Shown here piece by piece: positions 1 through 11,934 of a DNA stretch of 64,000 nucleotides. The notes under the pieces were generated by a model. The model did not search any database. It saw only the letters and a list, made by a program, of their open reading frames with translations, and had not been told where the DNA came from. How positions within the stretch are numbered: position 1 is the stretch's first letter; each line of letters opens with the position of its first letter. Origin of the DNA: Reticulitermes speratus. Lineage: Eukaryota > Arthropoda > Insecta > Blattodea > Rhinotermitidae. The DNA is taken from contig JAJKFL010000003.1 of NCBI GenBank assembly GCA_021186555.1, forward strand, positions 27,392,908 to 27,456,907, written 5' to 3'. A program made the translations under genes and the position numbers.

Positions 1-87
1 TGTGTGAGTCACCTCTACCTCCATCCACGCCAGGAATACGTAGTCTCACATTACGGTCTGTTTTAACCAATAGGAAAATACCTGGCG

Positions 88-345
88 GCCGGGGTGGCGT
101 AGTCGGTATAGCGACTCGCTATGAGCTGGATGGTGCGGAGTTCGAACCCCGGTGAGGCGAGATTTTCCGGACCCATCCAGACCGGTCCCGAGGCCCACCC
201 AGCCTCCTATAAAATGAATACCGGGTACCTTTCCGGGGGGTAAAGCGGCCGAGGCGTGGCGGTGTCCACCCACCACCCTCTAGCGCCGGAGATGAGTATG
301 GGTAGAGCTACACATCAGATGATCGGTGTATACAGCTACCTCCAC
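88..345 (+). repeat. tRNA-derived SINE, family S1
   Basis: The head looks like a tRNA: an A-box-like GTGGCGTAGTCGG near 94 and a B box GAGTTCGAACCCC near 138. The body (CCAGACCGGTCCCGAGG, then AAAGCGGCCGAGGCG) recurs, diverged, at least nine more times in this window on both strands. Pol III transcription and LINE-driven mobility are known for such elements and are inferred here. No target-site duplication was identified. Confidence 0.8.
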
Positions 346-2114
346 TCTGTGCCTGCGTGGCATCTAACGGCAGAGCTTTAGGAAAATTTACTGTTTTTTC
401 ACTTTCTCTGCTTATTCTTCGTGACTTATTTTTATTGTTTTACGCTTTCTTTATCCTTTTTTTATAAACAGAAAAGACACGATAAGTTTTCTATCACCTT
501 TTATCCTTTTCTTTCTCATTAACATTACTCTTGTCGACCGCTTTTTGAAAGTTTTCTATTTATCATCGTCATCATCATAACCGCTTGCTTCCTCTTGGAA
601 ATTCCTATTGTTGTCATGCTACTGTTGCAAGTTGACTACTACATTACTGTTGGCTTGCTGTTACGAAATGTCCATGTGCTTCATAATTTCAGTATTTATT
701 TTACTAGTGTCTGCCATTTGTAGTCCTCTTAAGTATTCTTAATAACTGTTTGCACTCTTCTTTACTGTAAATTCGAACTAGCTTTATCAGGAAGACACGA
801 TATTTTGAGACTTGCTAACTGAGCACGGCTTCACAATGGTTGCTGTTTGTCTCTGTATGGCAAGCTCTGTTTTTCATAATTTGTACAAAATGCACAATTT
901 CACTCCACTTGCGCATGCGGTTGGTTTTCAGTGTCTTGTCTGACACTCTAGGTTTTCCGTGCACAGTTTCCAATTTTTCGAAGAGTGAGCAAACTTTTAA
1001 CTCTGTCAGCACACTAACGCCCGTTATCACTTTCCAGAACAGAGGTGTTCCTCAAAGCAGCAAATATATCCAATGAAAAAGAACGACATCTTCGGGTTGT
1101 ATTGTTTTCACCAGAGGCAGGTGCATATACTTAGACAAGTGATCTTGACGCACAAGAATAAATCTAAATTCCCCAGCTGCTTGTTACTGCGTATCAATCA
1201 TATCCACTTGGCATCTGGAATTCATTTATTTAAACACCATAGGCGTGACGACTAGCTGTTTTAGGAACCTTTCACTTCTTATTACATGTTTCACAAAATA
1301 TTTAGTAACCATAATGCACTCAACAGTGATACTCTTTTATCTTTTCTGCAGTTCTTTCAAAACCCAATTTTTTTCCTCCGTGTGCAACGGTCAAATGAGT
1401 TACGAGTAATAAGCTGAGATCTTCATTTGAAACATAGCACCGTACACACGAGCTGCCTCCCCTGAGAGTATGTTAGCACTTCTCGCAACTTCCTACCTTA
1501 AGTACGACATAGCCTTCGCCCTATTTAACACCTCAGAATAACTTTCTTTGTCAAGAAAATACAATTATTACATTTGTGCTTCGGTTAGGTTGCTGTACGT
1601 ACAAACGTTCTTTCATAACATGTAGGGCATCCATATTTGCCACCATATGTTGTCAACAGTAGGCAACACGAGCTGCAACTCAGTCACCCTTTGTATTTGT
1701 TGAGACACGACAGCAGAAAGGCTAGTTTTCTGTGATATGATCCATGCGACACTTCTTTAAAATTACACATTATCGGCAGAAATGCAACGAAACTAGAAAT
1801 AGGTCACTGCACTTGATAAGGCAGGGCAAAAAGGTTAACATTAGAAGATATGTTTTTGGATACGACACTTTTTTAATGCGTGAATGCTTAGGGAATACTG
1901 AACAAAGCTGGTACAGAGAAACGTATGTTTTTATTACATTTACCAATAGACGAAATTTTCTCACAGTAAGAGTTAATAATAATTATTTTCACGAGATCTC
2001 GTGTTTAGCTCTTCTTTGGTAATTAGGACTATGTATACTTATCGGATATGTTTTATAATTACCAGTTATTAATTTTACCGAAACATATATATCCGTATGA
2101 ATTTTCTTTGTAAG
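346..2114. other. No recognised gene
   Basis: AT-rich sequence with a short (ATC)-like run near 545-577. Open frames are under 100 codons, overlap on both strands and show no family motif. Nothing here can be assigned. Confidence 0.5.
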
Positions 2115-2124
2115 TCAAAGATCA

Positions 2125-2204
2125 CAAATTTCAAGTGGCGCAAAAGCCACTTGAAATTTGACGTTTAACATGTTGCATTTAGTGTCAAAGTGACTTTTGC
2201 GCCA
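2125..2204. repeat. Overlapping perfect hairpin and second inverted arm
   Basis: Positions 2125-2139 and 2146-2160 are perfect 15-base inverted repeats around the 6-base loop GCAAAA. The segment GTGGCGCAAAAG (2135-2146) is also inverted again as CTTTTGCGCCAC at 2193-2204, so two exclusive foldings are possible. It is probably a remnant of a nonautonomous DNA transposon; no duplication was seen. Confidence 0.7.
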
Positions 2205-3190
2205 CCTTTATTCAACGATGCAAACTTTGAGGTTCTATAGCACATAATATTTAATGTATACGCATTCTGTCCTTCAGCAATTGATTGTTTACAGACAAAA
2301 TTAGAAAACACTAATGGTACTAATAGATATGTATAACTAGAAATCCGTTTTAAATTAAGCTTTGAGTCCTACTCGGATCTCCGTGTTAGTGTTTATAAAC
2401 GTGTACATGTTATGAAGGAGAGTTCGATCGATGTGTTCTGCCAGGCAGTCCTATGTCCTTTGTGTGTATAGACTGGCGCTATGGATTTACGCTTGGGGCC
2501 TGCTTTCTTCGCGCAATGAGATCTGGCTGGGAGGGAAACTGAAGCTGAAATTGGATACGAACGAAATGAGATCGCAGGGCTCAAGAGGCGCAGCTCCTTC
2601 ATCCGAATCAAGTACAATCCACTCGGAAAATTTATGGTACAATTTGCAGTTTACAGAACTGACAACGATGTGGTAACAACAGGTTATGTACCACCTGCTC
2701 TAACAATAATTAAGCTATATTATGTATTTATGCATTTTGTATTAGTCTCACTATAAACAGATTACTTCCCCAGACATTAACTAGGCGGTCACAACAGTGG
2801 ATATCGACAGTGTCTTCTGTGAGGCAGGAACTAGAAGTAGGCCTACTTCACGCTTTACGGTTTATCACAGCTTTTAGCTAAACTGATTGAACTTCTGCCT
2901 GGTTACCAACCCGTTAGAGCAAGCTTATCCCCAGGTTTCACTTTCTAGCTATGCGTTTCGCATGCAGGAATAGTTTAACTTAGCAAGGGTTGTCAATTTG
3001 CACAGAGTTTTACATTTCTGCAGCTACTTAACCTTTCACAAGAGAAGCAACTCATCTGTGAGACTGGCACTTCTCACTGTCTGCTGGACATAAAGCCGTG
3101 TAAGTTCGCAGAGAATCTTAAATTTGCATTGCCCCTATGCAAGCCAGGAAGGAATAAGGAGGAGCTAAGGTATAAATCCATCCAATCTTA
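2205..3190. other. No recognised gene
   Basis: Short overlapping open frames near 2393-2676 have no recognisable domain. The rest is AT-rich with no repeat that I can name. Confidence 0.5.
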
Positions 3191-3194
3191 ACCT

Positions 3195-3325
3195 CAGCAT
3201 TAGCTGAAAGTGAGTGATCAGCTTCACGTCCCGGCCGCTTTGCTCCCCCCTCATTCATTGACTGTGAGGCTGGGTGGCCCCAGAGGCGGCCTGGACGTTT
3301 TGAGAAAGAGAAAAGTCAATGCCTC
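3195..3325 (-). repeat. SINE family S1 fragment
   Basis: Reverse-strand copy of the S1 body: CCCGGCCGCTTTGCTCC and GGGTGGCCCCAGAGG on the + strand correspond to the S1 middle. The tRNA-like head is barely recognisable, so it is an old or truncated copy. Confidence 0.6.
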
Positions 3326-5650
3326 TGCCGGGAATAAAGGTTTTGGAAGAATATGCTGTCTCCATTATCCTGTAGACGTAGGCAGCAGGTTGCCCCCAGA
3401 TATTAGTACCCTAATGATTACATGATGTTACACCCCTGAACCTGCTTGTGTTCAGTAAGAATTCAAAGCATGTCGCTTCAATTTTTTTGCAATTTATTTA
3501 ATCACCCGTAGTTCACAAGGCAAGATGTCGAATGGTATAATGATTAACGAAAAATCAATTAGAAATCGTGTTGAAGGAATCGGTTTTGATCCAAATTAAG
3601 AACAGTAATTCCGGTTTTCCCGTCCAGGGACTAAGATGAACGACGATAAACCTAAGTCATGTTTCTGTAATAGATGCTGTTCACATAGTGCACACAAGTA
3701 TGTGAAAGACAAAAAAAAATCCTTCAATGTAATGATGAAACGTAAATGTAATGATTTGTTTTTATAGTTGTTAGCACGGATCTCAAAGAGGCATGATGTG
3801 AGGTTCTTGACTGGATCAGATGAGGGCCCAATTATCGCTCTGATGAACACGGTAAAGAAATATCAGCTGTCATTAAAGGCGGGGAATTTATTTAGTGGCT
3901 GAGAAACTATTAGATTCTCAACAAGTACTGATTCAAGGAGTTAAATAATTATTAGCATATACTTTGCAATTTCGCTTCTGATAACGACATGAACGCATAA
4001 GAAAGGCGTACAAATACTCTCAATTGTTATACATCCTCAAGCAATGTAAGTGCAATGCTCTCTGGTTTTCCCAAGAAAGATACAGCAAAATAGTTCAATA
4101 TCTTTTCAGGATTCAAAGAAAAGCACTTTCTTCGTATACTCTTCAATCACCCTCATTTATTCCTTTCTTATCTTTATCGTCTCATTCGTTTCTGTGTTCG
4201 TTTCTCATCTGTTTTATTTGTCCATCCTTCTGTAAGGCCTTTCCTCTTTTTTCTCTCCCGCCTACTCCTTAGGTAACAACTTCAGCTAAACATCGCTGAA
4301 AATATGTTAACAGACGAACAACCATGGAAGATGCCACTAATATTACGTACTGTGTTATTGTTATATTTTCCATAGGTACACCTCGTAGATACATACACCG
4401 GCAAAGGAGATATGCATAAGACACTTGCGAAATTTATTTTTTTCAGGTAGTAGCCCTATGGAAGGAATGGCTTATTGTGACGTTAGCAATAAGAATGTTG
4501 AAAATATACACTACACCTACCATACACAACTTAAAACCTCTACATATTTCTACATAGAGGACTTGTTTTTTAAATGAAAGAAGATTTTACTCTGCGCAGG
4601 GACGCCAGCTTCCTTTCGCAGAAAAACTGTCGTGCCTTTGAGTTTCAAGTGTTGCTTATATCCAACTCGCAGACAAAGAGGTGCATAATCAATAAAATCT
4701 CAGCTTCATCAGTTGCTGAAGGAAATAAAAAGTTCAGAAAATAAATGTCTGAAAATGTATTTGCCTTGCTTGTCTAGGCATTGGTAAGATTTATGTAAAC
4801 ATCGTCATGAATTAAAACACGCTAATTTTGCCTAACGATAAATCAAACTTGTAGTTAATATTGGAATATCAAGAGCTAAATTTAAATGTCTTCAAGGGTA
4901 AGTTTTGTCACATGTGTCAGGATGTGCAATTGCTTTTTAATACAGTGCAAGTGTGTTATACATAGATTTTAGCGTCTGTTCCTCTGGATGGGTAACAGAC
5001 GCCATAATTGAGAGAATAAAGCGGAAGTTATGTCAGAATTTTTTTTAACTTACGCTGGAAACGTTGGTTCCACTCCCAGTTACAAAGTGTGAGATATGTT
5101 TTGTGGACATTTCTTCGCATGGGCCCTTTTCTTTAGGGCCTCGATTTGGTGCAGCTTAAAGAAAGCGCCTACGGACTGGACCTTTCGGGTTCCCTCAGAA
5201 GTCTGGTACCTGGAACGAAATTTTGATATTACTTTTCAACAATTTTTGTGGGGACTAAAGACTGTTTGAAAGGACGTTATATAGATGTTACATGCTGTCT
5301 GATAACTGCTTTATCATTCTTATTGGCACAGATTGTCGTATGTATTTGCATTACGAATTTGCTAATATATTGTGTTATATACATCTGCGTTTCTGAATAT
5401 TTTCATATTCACATGCGTGAAGGGGTAGCCTGCCTGGGATTTGAACCGGGTGTTGGCATACAAATCTTAATTTTCCATTTCTGGAACCAGGGTTCTAAGA
5501 GATCCATTGCTTTATTTCATTTTGCACTTGCTATATTTTGGCTGCCTGATCCAACACTGCCGCTCTTGTCATCAGCAATACATCTGAATTACAATACTCT
5601 GAAGCACAGTTCCTATTTCACAGTACACACACTGAGTCCCCGTTACAAAG
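3326..5650. other. No recognised gene; weak repeat traces
   Basis: Positions 3870-3950 resemble the tail downstream of LINE 3' ends elsewhere in the window (GGCGGGGAATTTATTTAG, then GATTCTCAACAAG). Near 5430-5450 there is an inverted B-box-like GGGATTTGAACC, perhaps a SINE relic on the minus strand. The 143-codon open frame at 5248-5679 has no family signature and runs into a dispersed repeat. Confidence 0.45.
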
Positions 5651-5659
5651 ACGAGCCAG

Positions 5660-5765
5660 TATGCTGTTTAGGGAAATAATCGCTCTTTATTGTGAAAACC
5701 AGTGTGTGGGCAAAATGTAGAATTCTACTGTTAGTGTTGCTGACACATACAGTTATGACCCTGCT
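5660..5765 (+). repeat. Unclassified dispersed repeat R3
   Basis: The segment beginning TTTAGGGAAATAATCG followed by TTGTGAAAACCA recurs, diverged, near 25413-25480, 38738-38850 and 47366-47470. All copies share a GGAAATAATC-like start (where present), a T-x-T-GAGAA-x-CAT-like centre and a GGGCAAAATG- or CAGG(T/C)-rich end. The class is unknown. Confidence 0.5.
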
Positions 5766-6915
5766 TGAAAGGGCTGAATGTATTCAGTTAATTACTGTAT
5801 ATTGTTAAGTCTTGCTTCTTCAAATAAACTATGAGGCTAGAAAAAGAAACATTTTGAAGTTCTGAAGCCAGAAATTAGTTTTAATTACTATTACGAATTC
5901 AGTTCCTTTCTGAAAACAAGAGCACTCTTTTATTTAACGACGCTGTCTATTGTTGAGATTATATAGCATCGGTTTATATAAATGAAAAGTGAATATGGCC
6001 ATTGGTGACATGATGCTAACAGGAGGAGCCGAAGTGTATTCCAATTACGTCTCAATTACGAAGAGAAGTCTTTAATTATGTCTAGAAAGTAATCAGTGTT
6101 TTTTCTGAGATTAACAAGAAACGGTAAACCGCGTGGGCAAAGTATAGGAATGTGAAAGATAAAGCAGGCTGTATATGAACTCTGTGTATTACAAAAAGGA
6201 AAACTGAACTGCCCACATGCATTATAATGTTTGATTCAGAAAAATGTTTTCCGAAATTCTACGCGAGCACGGTTTACTGAATATTGAAGGTGGTCGTATC
6301 ACGGCCCTTAGTTAGTAGTGTCCACTTCCGAAAGAGGATTACACTACCAACAGTTTTTAACACATCTCATTATTTTACAACAAATTAAAGGAAGTTGTGA
6401 AAGTTTCAATTATAACACCTATTGCTTGTTTATCCTTTTCTTAAATTAAAATTTTCATGGTTCCTTATACTTTCAAATTTGATTCCATGCTAAACTAAAC
6501 TATTTTACTCAAATTCACTTGGTTAATGTAACACTGAAGTTTAGTGGACTTCTCCTGACTCACTCTGTATACATGAAAGTCAACTGAAGCCATAATTCCT
6601 TTCCTCGCTCCTTGTAACTCGACGGGGAACTCTTAGAAGCTGTTCACAACTTCATCATCTGAACTCAAGTTACAGGCGAACCTGCGCTAGGGAGCATTTA
6701 ATTAACTTAGTTGGGAATGATTTAGTGTATCAAACTTTGGTTTTCAGAATTTAAACAGGATTTCAGCACCCTTGTAGTGTACTCCGTACTTTCGCAATAA
6801 CTTAATTTTAGTTGTGCCATTTCACATGGAAAGTCGTAACAGTAGAGAAATCTACCTTGCTTCCACGCTGTTTTCTGAATTAACACTATTATCTCCCTAG
6901 ACGCAATTAACCGCT
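5766..6915. other. No recognised gene
   Basis: AT-rich, with no sustained open frame of recognisable character and no named repeat. Confidence 0.5.
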
Positions 6916-6917
6916 TA

Positions 6918-6946
6918 CTCACTCTCTCTCTCTCTCTCTCTCTCTC
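6918..6946. repeat. (CT)n microsatellite
   Basis: An uninterrupted CT dinucleotide run of about 28 bases. It produces a spurious Arg-Glu repeat in an open frame on the reverse strand. Confidence 0.9.
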
Positions 6947-6949
6947 ACG

Positions 6950-7855
6950 TAGAAGCAATGTATCCTCTCTGATGTAGAATCCAAATCTTTATTATATTTG
7001 GATGATATACACTTACACACACACACGAATACTGTCCACGGGCGCTTAGAAGTTTCGGAGTCTTGGCTGCAGTGGGGAAGATATGCAGAACTCATGCTGT
7101 TATTATCCCATATTCTCTATGTAGGATATACTTTAAATCAAATTCAGTGGATAAAATCTTAATGTATGTCTGCAAGTAGTTACTGAGACGTTAAGAAGAT
7201 GGTAGCAATACACTGCAGTTAAATATGTGCTCGAATCATCTGTATAACAGTAAGTTGAAAGTGAATTGAGAAGTGATTTACTGGGGGTAAAGAACTTTGA
7301 CGTATTTTGTCTTATAGCAAAAACTATTGTACTTGCACGGAAATTGGTTTCTTAATGGCTGTCATAACCAATAATTTCCCGTTGAAATTTCAATAGGCTT
7401 TACCTTAGTGACAGACCAATAATACACCACCGTCATCAGATTTTTAACGATATCACAAATAAATATCTCCTGTATTCTTAGTACATCGTAACAATAAAAC
7501 CGACTTGGTACAGCTGGATAAATAAACAGTTCTTCAAAAATAAATCACCAGAATTTATCCAGAAACATCTTATCACAAGAAACAGTGTGTACCCACCAAG
7601 AAAACAGTTATTACAAGAAAAGGCAGAACTTCAAAGCAGTACTGCAGCAATTAGAAGCTGAACTTTAAGACTTCCATGGGTATACAGAATGCATCATCAG
7701 AGAAGAAGCCACCTATCGTACAGACCGATGTGATAATGCACTGCCTGGTCACGGCTATTGTGATAGACGGACATGGAGCAATGGTGAAGTGGTGTTTAGC
7801 AAGGGAAAGTTGAAGTGCTCGGAGAGAAAACTGCTCTACTGTAACTTCGTCCAAC
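6950..7855. other. No recognised gene
   Basis: A short (CA)n run lies near 7010-7025. No coding signature or named repeat was seen. Confidence 0.5.
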
Positions 7856-7857
7856 GC

Positions 7858-7948
7858 CGTATTACATGAAGTCACATGAGACCGAACCAGAGGTCCAGCG
7901 GTGAGAAGCCCGGGTCTAACGGGCTAAGATATGGTACAGCCTATTAAC
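7858..7948 (-). repeat. tRNA-like SINE head, family S3
   Basis: On the minus strand it reads TTAGCCCGTTAGACCCGGGC, then CTTCTCACC, then CTGGTTCGGTCTCATG, a degenerate A-box/B-box pair. It aligns with 22085-22165, which has TAGCCCAGT, CTTCTCACC and CGGTTTCAATCCC. Only the head region is shared. Confidence 0.5.
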
Positions 7949-8306
7949 ACCACACGCTTGAGAACAGATATCAGACCTCATCCAATCGACGAAGACATTA
8001 CACAGACACAGATACTGAATAAATAAAGCAAAAACAACGCATCTTCCAAGAAGCCTCTATAACATTTAAAAGCCACCGACCGCGCGCAAAAAGAAAAAAA
8101 AGGCTATGAGTAGGATATCTCAATTACTTGAGAGCTGCGCAACAAGAAAGCAGTTACTGGCACTTAATTTAATGTGTACTGTCTCGGTGAAAGAGACGTT
8201 GTGCCATCTCTGAACAATAAATCTACAGCATTCGTGGCTTCTCAGCAGTGAACATTATATAATTCAGTTCAATTAAATTCAGTTCAGTAGGCGCAGGCTC
8301 AACAGC

Positions 8307-8307
<1 letters not shown>

Positions 8308-8339
<32 letters not shown>

Positions 8340-8400
8340 TTTTAGCAGAAGAATGAATAAGAAGTGCTTGGTCCAAACCAGCTAAACCGCTGTGAATTCA

Positions 8401-8445
<45 letters not shown>
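8308..8445. repeat. Two (TAA)n microsatellites
   Basis: TAA runs at about 8308-8340 and 8402-8445 are separated by about 60 bases of unique sequence. The preceding AATTCAGTTCAATTAAATTC also appears at about 11939-11958, so the runs may be the tail of a dispersed repeat. Confidence 0.85.
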
Positions 8446-8446
<1 letters not shown>

Positions 8447-8699
8447 TTATTTGCTGAGTCACATTAGAGAATCAGGGATGTTCCTACTAACACTAAGTTT
8501 TCTGCATTAATCTGTATTAATCTTAAGTTCTTGTTCAAGGGAAGGGGGGAAGCTTAAAAAGAATGAGTGGTGGCACATGGAGGGGCAAAAGCTGGAAATC
8601 GTAAAATTAGTAAATTAAACTTTATACTCATCATCATCATCATCAGCAACAGCAGCACCACAGCCCTTGGCGGGCTTTGGCTTCCTCAAATTAAATTTT

Positions 8700-9470
8700 A
8701 TACTGTGGAGTAAAATTGGACAGCACAGGGGGATGGAGAAAGCAAGAAGCTAAGATCAAAGCGATTGGAAATCAAACTGTAGCGGCCATTGCTAAATACC
8801 TAACGACAACGCCAAATATGAAGGTAGACATGCTAGAGAATATTTATGAGATGATATGTGAGTCGAGGTTGTTATATGGGGCGGACATTTGGGGAGTAAA
8901 TGGGGGTGGGAAATAGTGGCGAGGTACAGGGGAGATTCTGTAAAAAAGTGTTAAGTGCGACCAACGGCGCAGCTGAGAGCGAGCTTGGAAGTAAAAGCAG
9001 GAGAGGGAAGATAGTGAGTTCTGTTGCAAAATACTGGGCTAAGGTCAAACAGAGCGGGAAGAAGGAACCAGTGAGACAGTGTGACGAATGGCAGGTTGGG
9101 CAGCCAAGGTGTGGAGTTGCAGAGGGAGACTAGGGAAGAACAAGACACAATTCAACTGGGCTCCGTATGGCAAAAGGCGGGCGAGATATAAATAAGGAAA
9201 ACGTGCAATATTATTAAAACCAGATGTAACAACATAGAAAGAGAGATGAGGAAAAAGAGGTTGCTGTCTTTGTACGGGGAAATTATATTATACAAGGGAA
9301 ATAACCTAACAGAACTCGGCAGTGACTATGAAGATTACTATTTTCTGGGATGTGACGACGTGTACTTTGGTAAATAAGTACCAGCGTTTTGGAAAAGGGT
9401 GAGAGCGAGGAAGAGAGTGGTTCTGATTAAGGAACAAGAATAACGATCTGGGCTGACGGTCATACAAGGG
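8700..9470 (+). pseudogene. LINE C-terminal fragment (non-LTR retrotransposon)
   Basis: Decayed 3' part of a non-LTR retrotransposon polyprotein. The reading at 8716-8916 contains YEMICESRLLYGADIWG, the segment after the reverse transcriptase that is common in insect LINE ORF2 proteins. It continues in other frames with GRFCKKVLSATNGAAESELG and SRRGKIVSSVAKYWAKV (about 8920-9050), and a CNNIEREMRKKRLLSLY-like stretch near 9210-9275. Frameshifts and stops separate these blocks, so no product is expected. No reverse transcriptase core lies upstream; the copy is 5' truncated, the usual outcome of incomplete target-primed reverse transcription. The clade is uncertain. Confidence 0.75.
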
Positions 9471-10580
9471 ACGTGGGGAGCGGGACGTAGGATAAATAAA
9501 CAGGGAAATAGAAATAAATTGATCAGAATGAAATAAAATAAAGTCATGCATTGGAGTAAATAAGAGTCATAAAACAAAATGAAAGTAAAAATTAAAGAGG
9601 GAAGATGACGAAGGGAAAGATGTAAAGGGGCCAACGAGGAAGAAACGGGTACAACAGAACAAAAGTAAAATGAAACACAAGTAAGTAACTATCATATACC
9701 GTAACTGCATATTCTAGCATCGAATGAGGTGGGAAGATACGCCTGTGTATGTATGTTGACTTTTTACTGGGGTTGAAAGAATGGATAGGTATGTTGCTGC
9801 CTTAAAGCTTGTATTTCGTTAGACGGAGAAGTTTGTTTTTTAACGTAAGTCTTCACCACTACTAGACTGTGTTTATCCCTCTGTAGCAAATTCCATTTCA
9901 GTATGGAGTTACATTCGCCGCAGCTTAATTTTCCGTGGAACGACGTGATGATAGAAGCTACGTGGGATAATTGTGTCAGTCTATGTTCGAAATATTTTCC
10001 AAATTAATCCTTCGCAGTGAGAGAAAGTACACACTGAAAGACACTTGAATGTAAATTGTAGAAGAAATTTAGCAATTCAAATCCGGTTTGTGTATAGAAA
10101 TCTGCAGACGCGGGCAGAATTAAAAATAATAATCCAGATTAACGTAACAAATTTGTGTTAACATTTTCTGCCACCAGAAAAACTCAGACACGGAACTAAA
10201 GCACATGCCACACGATGCAGAACATGGTTGTTACAAGTGCAGTTAAGCTTAGGTGATAAACTAAATATTTGTCCATTTTCAGATCGAGATGAATGTGCAA
10301 ATATCAATAGAGTCTGTGATGTACAGTAAAAGTTTCGATTTGCTTCATCTGCGGACCAAAGGGTTGCTGGATGTGTAATTTTCCGGATATTAGAACGCCA
10401 TACCCGATATATATATATATCTTAGTGTACGTAGCAACCTCACGGACATATTTAACGATTTAATTTGTCACTTGATATCCTGTCCTGCTTTTCGTGCCGC
10501 ACTTTCTGTTCCCTTTTCTTCTCTACTTACGTAATATGGTGTAGGCCACACACACACACCTATACCTATATATATATATA
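9471..10580. other. No recognised gene; AT microsatellites
   Basis: Contains short (TA)n runs near 10408-10420 and 10567-10582 and a (CA)n near 10545-10557. Reverse-strand open frames near 9306-9634 are shadows of the LINE fragment or low complexity. Confidence 0.5.
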
Positions 10581-10584
10581 TATC

Positions 10585-11213
10585 CCCTCATCCCCCGAAT
10601 TTACTTCTTAGGTGGTTCCGAGAAGAGAGACCTTAGTCGAGATGTAGGTCGAGAGAGATTTTCCCATAAACGCAATGATAAAATTAGGAGGGTGGTTCTA
10701 GACTAAGAAAAATGCGAAATGAAGAACAAATTAAATTGAAGAAGGTGGCATTTCCACTTGAACTGCAGGCGGATCATCTGGATAATCCTCTCCAATGTAC
10801 AAAAATACAGGTGCCGATGAATGAGTCCCTGAAAGTGACTTGAAGCATTGAAGTCTGGCGAGAAAGAGACCTCGTTTTGTCCTTTTTGAAGTCTGGCGAG
10901 AAAGAGACCTCGTTTTGTCCTTTAGAATCTTTAGAATCAAGGAAGTAAGCAAGGACATCGAATCATTTTCCTGAAACACCTTGATGGGTCCAAGCCCCCC
11001 AGTCATGGTCCTCTCCTTAGGCTCAGGCTCAGGTGCCTCAGCTTCTTCAAGGCCATTTTGCTTCCGAATTTCAAGAAGATAACCGAGCGTGAGCTCGTGG
11101 TCATGACAGTTCAGCAACTCGGAGACACTCTCGGCATCGTATGCATTAATTTGCGCGCTGGACTTAATACCCTATTGGGTCTCGTGGCAAACGACGTAAG
11201 TGGGAAACGACCT
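10585..11213 (-). mobile_element. Tigger-like DNA transposon remnant, left part
   Basis: The + strand starts with a Tigger-type terminal sequence (CTCATCCCCCGAATTTAC); the matching end (AAGTCGGGAGATGATTA) is at 11743-11759, with TA beyond. The minus-strand frame 11117-10731 reads as the C-terminus of a Tigger/pogo (CENP-B-like) transposase: LLNCHDHELTLGYLLEIRKQ, then an acidic Pro-rich linker. The catalytic DDE core and the DNA-binding domain are missing, so it is an internally deleted, dead copy. A 38-bp tandem duplication at 10848-10923 shifts the frame. The element is interrupted at 11214-11737 by a LINE insertion. A sister copy lies at 46314-47051. Confidence 0.75.
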
Positions 11214-11737
11214 AAGTCGAGTCATACGCGGCTCCAGTCTGGTGTTCAACCAGTTCTACAAACCTTCACACCCTCCAAACAGTACAAAACAAAAGTTTAC
11301 GGGTTCTCTCGAACTCTCCTCGTAACACTTCCATCAGGGGGATGGGAGTTGACTTCCTTCAAACGTGTGTCCGTCATCTTGCAGCTAGGTTTTATGCCCA
11401 CTGCCTGCATCATCCGAATCCATTGATTGACGACATCGGAAACTACTCTCTCCATGACCTTATGGACATGTATAGGCGTTATAAACACAAAAGGCCTAAA
11501 CATATGCTGCTCTAATTAGAGCGACTCTGATGGTAGTGTTTTTTTTTGGGTGCTACAACCTACTTTTCACTACAGTTACTTATCTAAGTATTGTATACAT
11601 CACAGTCACTTGAGTGTATCATTTTTGAATTCAAAGGAAGTTGGTGTAAGGAACAACTTGATACCTGTAAGACGAGTCTCGATGTACTAAACCAAAAAGG
11701 AAATAAAGCTTTAATTAATTAAAAAAAAAGTCGAGTC
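11214..11737 (+). mobile_element. 5'-truncated LINE inserted into Tigger, with target duplication
   Basis: The 10-bp sequence AAGTCGAGTC occurs at 11214-11223 and again at 11728-11737, and between them lies a sequence ending in an A-run (11721-11729) preceded by AATAAA near 11700. The + frame near 11358-11515 reads LQTCVRHLAARFYAHCLHHP and then MYRRYKHKRPKHMLL followed by a stop, the C-terminus of a Jockey-like non-LTR retrotransposon ORF2. About 200 bases of 3' untranslated sequence follow. Truncation, A-tail and flanking duplication are the standard marks of target-primed reverse transcription. Confidence 0.85.
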
Positions 11738-11759
11738 GACTTAAGTCGGGAGATGATTA
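11738..11759 (-). mobile_element. Right end of interrupted Tigger-like element
   Basis: Short remainder of the host Tigger after the LINE insertion. Read in reverse, it starts TAATCATCTCCCGACTTAAG and matches the left end CCCTCATCCCCCGA and the ends of the copy at 46314-47051. It is followed by the target dinucleotide TA. Confidence 0.7.
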
Positions 11760-11934
11760 TAATATAAGAAACAACAAGACACCAATATTTAAATGACGAA
11801 TCCTCGGAATCCCTGCTGGATGCTGCGGGTCGATGGAATACTGAAATGTAATGGGTTTTTTTCCCATTAATACATCGTTCCGAATCATCCATTACCGGAT
11901 ATCGTAGCTTTTGCTATATTATGAACACATAATA

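Noticed and set aside
5248-5679. 143-codon hydrophobic open frame
   Set aside because: No conserved motif, no splice context, and its end lies in repeat R3. The hydrophobic look comes from T-rich DNA.
11058-11426. 122-codon + frame
   Set aside because: It runs antisense to the Tigger relic and then out of frame through the inserted LINE.
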